Assembly: GCA_934202525.1 (NCBI GenBank)
Contig: CAKPYB010000012.1
Coordinates: 1 to 64,000 of the forward strand
Direction of reading: 5' to 3'
Source of the DNA: an uncultured Prevotella sp.
GTDB lineage: Bacteria > Bacteroidota > Bacteroidia > Bacteroidales > Bacteroidaceae
Length of the DNA: 64,000 nt
Below, in pieces: positions 59,730-64,000 of this stretch. The position numbers were made by a program, and so were the translations under genes. The notes beneath the pieces are model-generated. The model ran no database searches. It saw only the letters and a program-made list of their open reading frames with translations, and was not told the DNA's origin. Each line of letters starts with the position of its first letter. Positions within the stretch are counted from its first letter, which is position 1.

Positions 59730-61280
59730 ATGTTAGTAAAGACATATTGTGCAGCAGTTAACGGACTAGAAGTAACTACTGTAACCGTAGAAGTAAGCCT
59801 CAACAGAGGCGTCATGTACCACCTCACAGGCTTAGGCGACGAGGCGGTCAAGGAGAGCCGTAACCGAATTTCAGCAGCTCTCCAGTATAGCGGCTTCAAA
59901 TTTCCGATAGCCGACATCACTATCAATCTGGCTCCAGCTGACCTCCGGAAAGAGGGCAGCAGTTTCGACTTGCCGCTTGCAATCGGACTTCTAGGCGCCA
60001 ACAACAACATACCCGAAGATCATCTGAAAGAGTACATGATGGTAGGCGAGCTGAGCCTTGACGGTACGCTCCAGCCTATCAAAGGTGCCCTGCCGATAGC
60101 CATCAGAGCCAGAGCAGAGCACTTTAAGGGACTGATTGTGCCGGAACAGAACGCTCGGGAAGCGGCTGTCGTAAACAATCTTGAGGTTTACGGCATGAAA
60201 ACGCTTTTCGAAGTCATACAATTCATGAGCGACAGAAGCAATCCTTCTCCTACAATCGTTGACACCCGCAAGGAATTTTACGAAAACCAGACACATTGTG
60301 AATACGATTATGCCGATGTTCGCGGTCAGGAGAACGTGAAAAGAGCGCTCGAAGTGGCTGCGGCTGGCGGACACAACCTGATTATGGTAGGTCCTCCTGG
60401 TTCCGGAAAGTCGATGATGGCAAAACGTTTGCCGTCCATCCTCCCCCCTCTCACGCTCTCTGAGAGTCTGGAAACAACACAGATTCACTCCATTGCAGGC
60501 AAACTGGGCAAGAATGTATCACTCATTTCCCAACGCCCGTTCCGGTCTCCTCACCATACCATCTCTCAAGTGGCTCTGGTAGGCGGTGGAACTTCACCAC
60601 AACCGGGAGAAATATCGCTCGCCCATAATGGCGTTCTGTTCTGCGATGAACTTCCGGAGTTCAATAAAACCACTCTGGAAGTACTCCGCCAGCCATTGGA
60701 AGACCGCCACATCAACATCAGCAGAGCGAAATATTCTACAGATTACCCATGTTCATTCATGTTTGTGGCAAGTATGAACCCTTGTCCATGCGGATATTAT
60801 GGTGATCCGACACATCGCTGTGTCTGCACGCCAGGCCAGATTCAAAGATACATGAACAAGATTTCAGGACCATTACTCGACCGCATCGACATCCAATGCG
60901 AAATCAGTCCCGTTCCTTTCCAGGACATATCGAAGGCTGCCCCAGGTGAGCCAAGTGCCAAGATCAGAGAAAGAGTCATCAAGGCAAGAGAAGTTCAAGC
61001 CGAAAGATTCAAAGATTATAAAGGCATCCATTGCAATGCCCAGATGACCGAAAGAATGATTCATCAGTTTGCCGAACCCGACGAACAAGGTATCGAACTG
61101 CTCCGAATGGCAATGGAGAAGCTTTCTTTATCAGCAAGAGCCTATAACAGAATACTGAAAGTGGCACGAACCATTGCTGATTTGGCAGGAAGTGAACAGA
61201 TTAAGCCTGACCATATAGCAGAAGCCGTGGGATACAGAACCCTCGACAGAGGCGATTGGGCAGAAAGAGGACATTTATAA
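59730..61280 (+). CDS. YifB/ComM-family Mg-chelatase-like AAA+ ATPase
   Basis: 516 aa. The N-terminal Lon-like ChlI domain (about 1-165) is followed by the Mg-chelatase AAA+ core with GPPGSGKSMMAKRLPSILPP (Walker A) and VLFCDELPEFNK (Walker B). The Cys-rich insert MNPCPCGYYGDPTHRCVCTP is as in ComM, and the C-terminal helical Mg-chelatase domain ends EAVGYRTLDRGD. ComM is a hexameric helicase promoting branch migration during natural transformation in Vibrio and other bacteria. The same role here is inferred from homology; comF upstream is a weak supporting context. Confidence 0.92.
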   Translation: MLVKTYCAAVNGLEVTTVTVEVSLNRGVMYHLTGLGDEAVKESRNRISAALQYSGFKFPIADITINLAPADLRKEGSSFDLPLAIGLLGANNNIPEDHLKEYMMVGELSLDGTLQPIKGALPIAIRARAEHFKGLIVPEQNAREAAVVNNLEVYGMKTLFEVIQFMSDRSNPSPTIVDTRKEFYENQTHCEYDYADVRGQENVKRALEVAAAGGHNLIMVGPPGSGKSMMAKRLPSILPPLTLSESLETTQIHSIAGKLGKNVSLISQRPFRSPHHTISQVALVGGGTSPQPGEISLAHNGVLFCDELPEFNKTTLEVLRQPLEDRHINISRAKYSTDYPCSFMFVASMNPCPCGYYGDPTHRCVCTPGQIQRYMNKISGPLLDRIDIQCEISPVPFQDISKAAPGEPSAKIRERVIKAREVQAERFKDYKGIHCNAQMTERMIHQFAEPDEQGIELLRMAMEKLSLSARAYNRILKVARTIADLAGSEQIKPDHIAEAVGYRTLDRGDWAERGHL

Positions 61281-61370
61281 TCATAAAGAAGATATATGTA
61301 AAAGGATAAAAATCCGTTTTTTCCTATCATTCGCTCTAAAAAGTTGGATTTATAAAGGAAAAAAGGGAGA

Positions 61371-61422
61371 AAAATAGCCATTCTAAAATAGTTACAAACC
61401 TGTTTTAGAATGGCTATTTTCT
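61371..61422. terminator. 18-bp perfect hairpin terminator
   Basis: 61371-61388 pairs exactly with 61403-61420, A-rich at the left edge and T-rich at the right. A shorter hairpin with T-run (GGAT/ATCC at about 61303-61322) precedes it. Confidence 0.88.
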
Positions 61423-61430
61423 TTTGTCAT

Positions 61431-61623
61431 TACGAAAATATTACCCCATAAAGACAAAAATACCACAAAAAACAGACAAAAACGAATGGTAAAATCGTCC
61501 AAGACGGGGTAATTTCTATTCTCTAAGGTGTAATAATTGATTTTAATTACCTTTTAAATTTACGAAAATCACTAATTCTAATAAAAATTACCCCATATAG
61601 GATAAAAAAATGCATTACCTTTG
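61431..61623 (+). promoter_or_regulatory. Long promoter region with repeated TTACCCCATA motifs
   Basis: TTACCCCATA occurs at 61441-61450 and 61588-61597, and inverted as GGGGTAA at 61506-61512; TACGAAAAT precedes the direct copies (61431, 61561). The -7 box TACCTTTG is at 61616-61623. The repeats look like binding sites controlling the small protein at 61687. Confidence 0.6.
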
Positions 61624-61686
61624 CAAACGTAAAAAGAACGCTAGCACAACGCTAGTTTAATTATTAACAACAAAACTATTAAGATT

Positions 61687-61785
61687 ATGGATTGCATTTT
61701 TAAAATTACAAACGCAGTAAAGAAGATTGGTTTCGTAATTCTTCTTGCAGAGTTGGCCGTTATCGCCTATATGAACGTAATGTAA
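61687..61785 (+). CDS. 32-aa single-span membrane protein
   Basis: ATG to TAA: MDCIFKITNAVKKIGFVILL followed by AELAVIAYMNVM. It has a short charged N-terminus and one hydrophobic helix (about 13-30). It follows a perfect promoter by about 60 nt with a stable-looking leader (inverted GCTAGC motif at 61641-61655). Such tiny membrane proteins are easily missed. No function is known to me. Confidence 0.7.
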   Translation: MDCIFKITNAVKKIGFVILLAELAVIAYMNVM

Positions 61786-61822
61786 GAAATCTCTCTATAG
61801 ATATAAATATATAAGGAGGAAG

Positions 61823-61996
61823 TTTTCTACATACTAAGGTAATTAGATTGTAAAAGGTCAACAACATAAGTTGTCAAAACGAATAAGTTCGTAGAAAAAG
61901 TAAATGATAATAATTAGGTACAGTCCTATCAGGGAGGAGTCTGATGGAAATGTACAAGATGGGAGGCTCTTGCAGAGATGCGAAGGGCCTTTTTTT
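61823..61996 (+). ncRNA. Candidate structured RNA ending in a T-run
   Basis: TTTTCTAC (61823-61830) pairs with GTAGAAAA (61891-61898), enclosing two hairpins: ACAAC/GTTGT (61861-61874) and CGAA-TAAG-TTCG (61880-61891, sharing its last base with the outer stem). A third hairpin GTACA/TGTAC (61918-61955) contains ATCAG/CTGAT. The segment ends with AGGC...GGCCT and seven T (61990-61996), like a terminator. It may be a 3' part of the small-protein transcript or a separate RNA; no known family was recognised. Confidence 0.45.
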
Positions 61997-62116
61997 GTAT
62001 CCTGCCCTACGCTATCCTTACTATAAAAACACTAAAGAACCCAGCTTTTTACACCTTATTATATATATAAGTAAGAAAAAGCGACGATAATTCTTTCTTA
62101 TCTCCAACATTTTTTG

Positions 62117-62124
62117 TAATTTTG
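62117..62124 (+). promoter_or_regulatory. -7 box TAATTTTG of metG
   Basis: TAnnTTTG box 31 nt before the ATG at 62155. Confidence 0.75.
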
Positions 62125-62154
62125 CAGCCAAATAACAAAAATATATTAGCTAAT

Positions 62155-64000
62155 ATGGAACAAAAGAACTTTAAACGTACTACCGTGACTGCGGCTTTGC
62201 CTTATGCCAACGGTGGTGTGCACATCGGTCACCTGGCAGGTGTTTACGTGCCAGCCGATATCTATGTTCGCTATCTCCGCCTCAAGAAGCAGGATGTTGT
62301 CTTCATCGGCGGTAGCGATGAGCATGGTGTACCTGTTACTATCCGTGCCAAGAAAGAAGGAATTACCGTACAGGAGGTGGTTGACCGCTATCATAACCTC
62401 ATCAAGAAGAGTTTCGAGGACTTCGGTATCTCTTTTGATATTTACAGCCGTACCACTTCGCCAACTCACAATAAGTTTGCTTCAGACTTCTTCCGCACAC
62501 TCTATGACAAGGGCGTATTGGAAGAAAAGGTAGAGGAGCAGTTCTGCGACGAGGTAACAGGCGAATTCCTTACCGACCGTAATATCGTAGGTACTTGCCC
62601 TCGCTGTGGTGCAGAGGGTGCTTATGGCGACCAATGCGAGAAATGTGGTGCTACCCTCTCTCCTGAGGAGCTCATCAACCCTACCAACAAGAACAACCCT
62701 GGTCATGGTCTCGTAAAGAAGCCTACCAAGAACTGGTATCTTCCATTGAACAAGTATCAGGATTGGTTGAAGAAGTGGATCCTGGAAGGCCACAAAGAGT
62801 GGCGTACCAATGTTTACGGCCAATGCAAGAGCTGGTTGGACATGGATCTTCAGCCACGTGCGATGACACGCGACTTGGATTGGGGTATTCCTGTTCCAGT
62901 AGAGGGTGCAGATGGAAAGGTGCTCTACGTTTGGTTCGATGCACCTATCGGTTACATCTCAAATACCAAAGAACTCTGCGATGCTCATCCAGAAAAGTGG
63001 GGAACATGGCAGAAGTGGTGGCAGGATCCTGAGACCCGTCTCGTTCACTTCATCGGTAAGGACAATATCGTGTTCCACTGCATCATCTTCCCTACTATGC
63101 TGAAGGCTCACGGCGACTATATCTTGCCAGACAACGTACCAGCCAACGAGTTTCTGAACCTGGAGGATGATAAGATTTCAACATCCCGCAACTGGGCTGT
63201 ATGGTTGCACGAGTATCTCGTAGATTTGCCAGGCAAGCAGGATGTATTGCGCTATGTATTGACAGCCAATGCGCCTGAGACCAAGGACAACAACTTTACC
63301 TGGAAGGATTTCCAGGAGCGCAACAACTCTGAGTTGGTTGCCGTTTACGGTAACTTCGTAAACCGTGCCCTCCAGCTCACCAAGAAGTATTGGGGCGGCG
63401 TAGTTCCTGCCTGTGGTGAATTGCAGGAGGTAGATGAGAAGGCTATCGCTGAGTTCAAGGACGTAAAGGAGAAGGTAGAGCAGTATCTTAACGTATTCAA
63501 GTTCCGCGAGGCTCAGAAAGAGGCTATGAACCTGGCTCGTATCGGTAACCGATACATCACAGAGTGTGAGCCTTGGAAGGTTTGGAAGACCGATCCTAAG
63601 CGTGTGGAGACCATCCTGAACATCTCCCTGCAGTTGGTTGCCAACCTCGCTATCGCCTTCGAGCCATTCTTGCCTTTCTCTTCAGAGAAGCTCCGCAAGA
63701 TGATCAATATGCCTAACTTCGAGTGGACTCAGCTCGGCAGCACAGATTTGCTCAAGGCTGGTACCCAGCTCGGTGAGCCTGAATTGCTCTTCGAGAAGAT
63801 TGAGGATGAGGTTATCGAAAGACAGCTCCAGAAGCTCGCTGACACCAAGAAGGCTAACGAGGAGGCTTCTTATCAGGCTGCTCCTATCAAGCCAGAGGTT
63901 AGCTTCGATGATTTCGAGAAACTCGATATCCGCGTAGGTCACATTCTGAACTGCGAGAAGGTAAAGAAGTCTAAGAAACTCCTGAAGTTCACCATCGACG
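62155..64000 (+). CDS. metG: Methionyl-tRNA synthetase, 3' end outside window
   Basis: First 615 codons; the frame runs off the window. It charges tRNA-Met with methionine. The HIGH-type motif is [10 protein letters not shown] (about 18-27). The knuckle has two zinc CxxC pairs (CPRCGAEG and CEKCGATL). The second catalytic signature appears as DDKISTSRN rather than KMSKS, a form known in this lineage. A C-terminal EMAPII-like tRNA-binding domain begins near residue 585 ([14 protein letters not shown]), so the protein is of the long, dimeric type. Confidence 0.96.
   Translation, partial: MEQKNFKRTTVTAALPYANGGVHIGHLAGVYVPADIYVRYLRLKKQDVVFIGGSDEHGVPVTIRAKKEGITVQEVVDRYHNLIKKSFEDFGISFDIYSRTTSPTHNKFASDFFRTLYDKGVLEEKVEEQFCDEVTGEFLTDRNIVGTCPRCGAEGAYGDQCEKCGATLSPEELINPTNKNNPGHGLVKKPTKNWYLPLNKYQDWLKKWILEGHKEWRTNVYGQCKSWLDMDLQPRAMTRDLDWGIPVPVEGADGKVLYVWFDAPIGYISNTKELCDAHPEKWGTWQKWWQDPETRLVHFIGKDNIVFHCIIFPTMLKAHGDYILPDNVPANEFLNLEDDKISTSRNWAVWLHEYLVDLPGKQDVLRYVLTANAPETKDNNFTWKDFQERNNSELVAVYGNFVNRALQLTKKYWGGVVPACGELQEVDEKAIAEFKDVKEKVEQYLNVFKFREAQKEAMNLARIGNRYITECEPWKVWKTDPKRVETILNISLQLVANLAIAFEPFLPFSSEKLRKMINMPNFEWTQLGSTDLLKAGTQLGEPELLFEKIEDEVIERQLQKLADTKKANEEASYQAAPIKPEVSFDDFEKLDIRVGHILNCEKVKKSKKLLKFTID

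Noticed and set aside
61944..62092. About 49-codon frame starting in the candidate RNA
   Set aside because: It runs across the terminator-like T-run and reaches the metG promoter region; composition is not protein-like.

Overview
The window looks like chromosomal DNA of a gut Bacteroidales, most likely Prevotella/Segatella (P. copri-like). The evidence is TAnnTTTG-type -7 promoter boxes a few to about 50 nt before start codons, almost no Shine-Dalgarno sequences, fimbrillin (Mfa-like) lipoproteins, BspA-type leucine-rich repeats, a BACON domain, an ECF sigma / FecR-like / STN-TonB receptor triad and many AAA-DUF4143 ATPases. The species is inferred; no rRNA is present.

Layout. 1-7.4 kb: the end of an AAA-like/PD-(D/E)XK protein, a LytS/LytR two-component pair, an RluA-family pseudouridine synthase, an AspT/YidE-type transporter and a PfkB kinase. 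7.5-18.4 kb: a surface-protein locus with two fimbrillin lipoproteins, a giant fimbrillin-LRR-BACON-M64 peptidase, a WG/NTF2-like protein, a PEGA/barrel-like protein, a fibronectin/LRR lipoprotein, a possible DNA-binding protein and a membrane-anchored Hanks kinase. 18.4-26.7 kb: an SF1 helicase, small proteins, a MATE exporter and the ECF/FecR/STN receptor triad. 26.8-33.7 kb: two AAA-DUF4143 ATPases around a gene-poor stretch rich in hairpins, plus a His-rich protein and a TonB receptor (probably metal uptake). 33.7-49.2 kb: an efflux locus with two MacB-like ABC permease/ATPase pairs, one TolC and one HlyD adaptor on the minus strand, flanked by two NtrC-type two-component systems; a MNT-HEPN-Fic cassette sits between. 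49.2-52.7 kb: an MFS remnant, repeats, a 52-aa protein, ribD and a third AAA-DUF4143 ATPase. 52.8-64 kb: housekeeping genes prmC, recX, comF, pyrE, argH, tRNA-Gly, tRNA-Leu, yifB/comM and the start of metG.

The most notable non-coding pattern is a set of direct repeats with exactly 33-bp periodicity. They sit at the promoter or 5' leader of all three AAA-DUF4143 ATPase genes, and at two further promoters without such a gene (20.6 and 38.0 kb). Two close ATPase paralogues share the same repeat core, while the divergent third has a different core. A sixth 33-bp-spaced pair brackets the promoter of the putative metal-uptake genes. Two neighbouring hairpin elements (28.6-29.0 kb) share an identical 31-bp core but have unrelated, perfectly complementary 24-bp arms. 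A dispersed TAATCATAAAGTTCAA-type repeat lies just before four start codons and once in frame inside the helicase gene.
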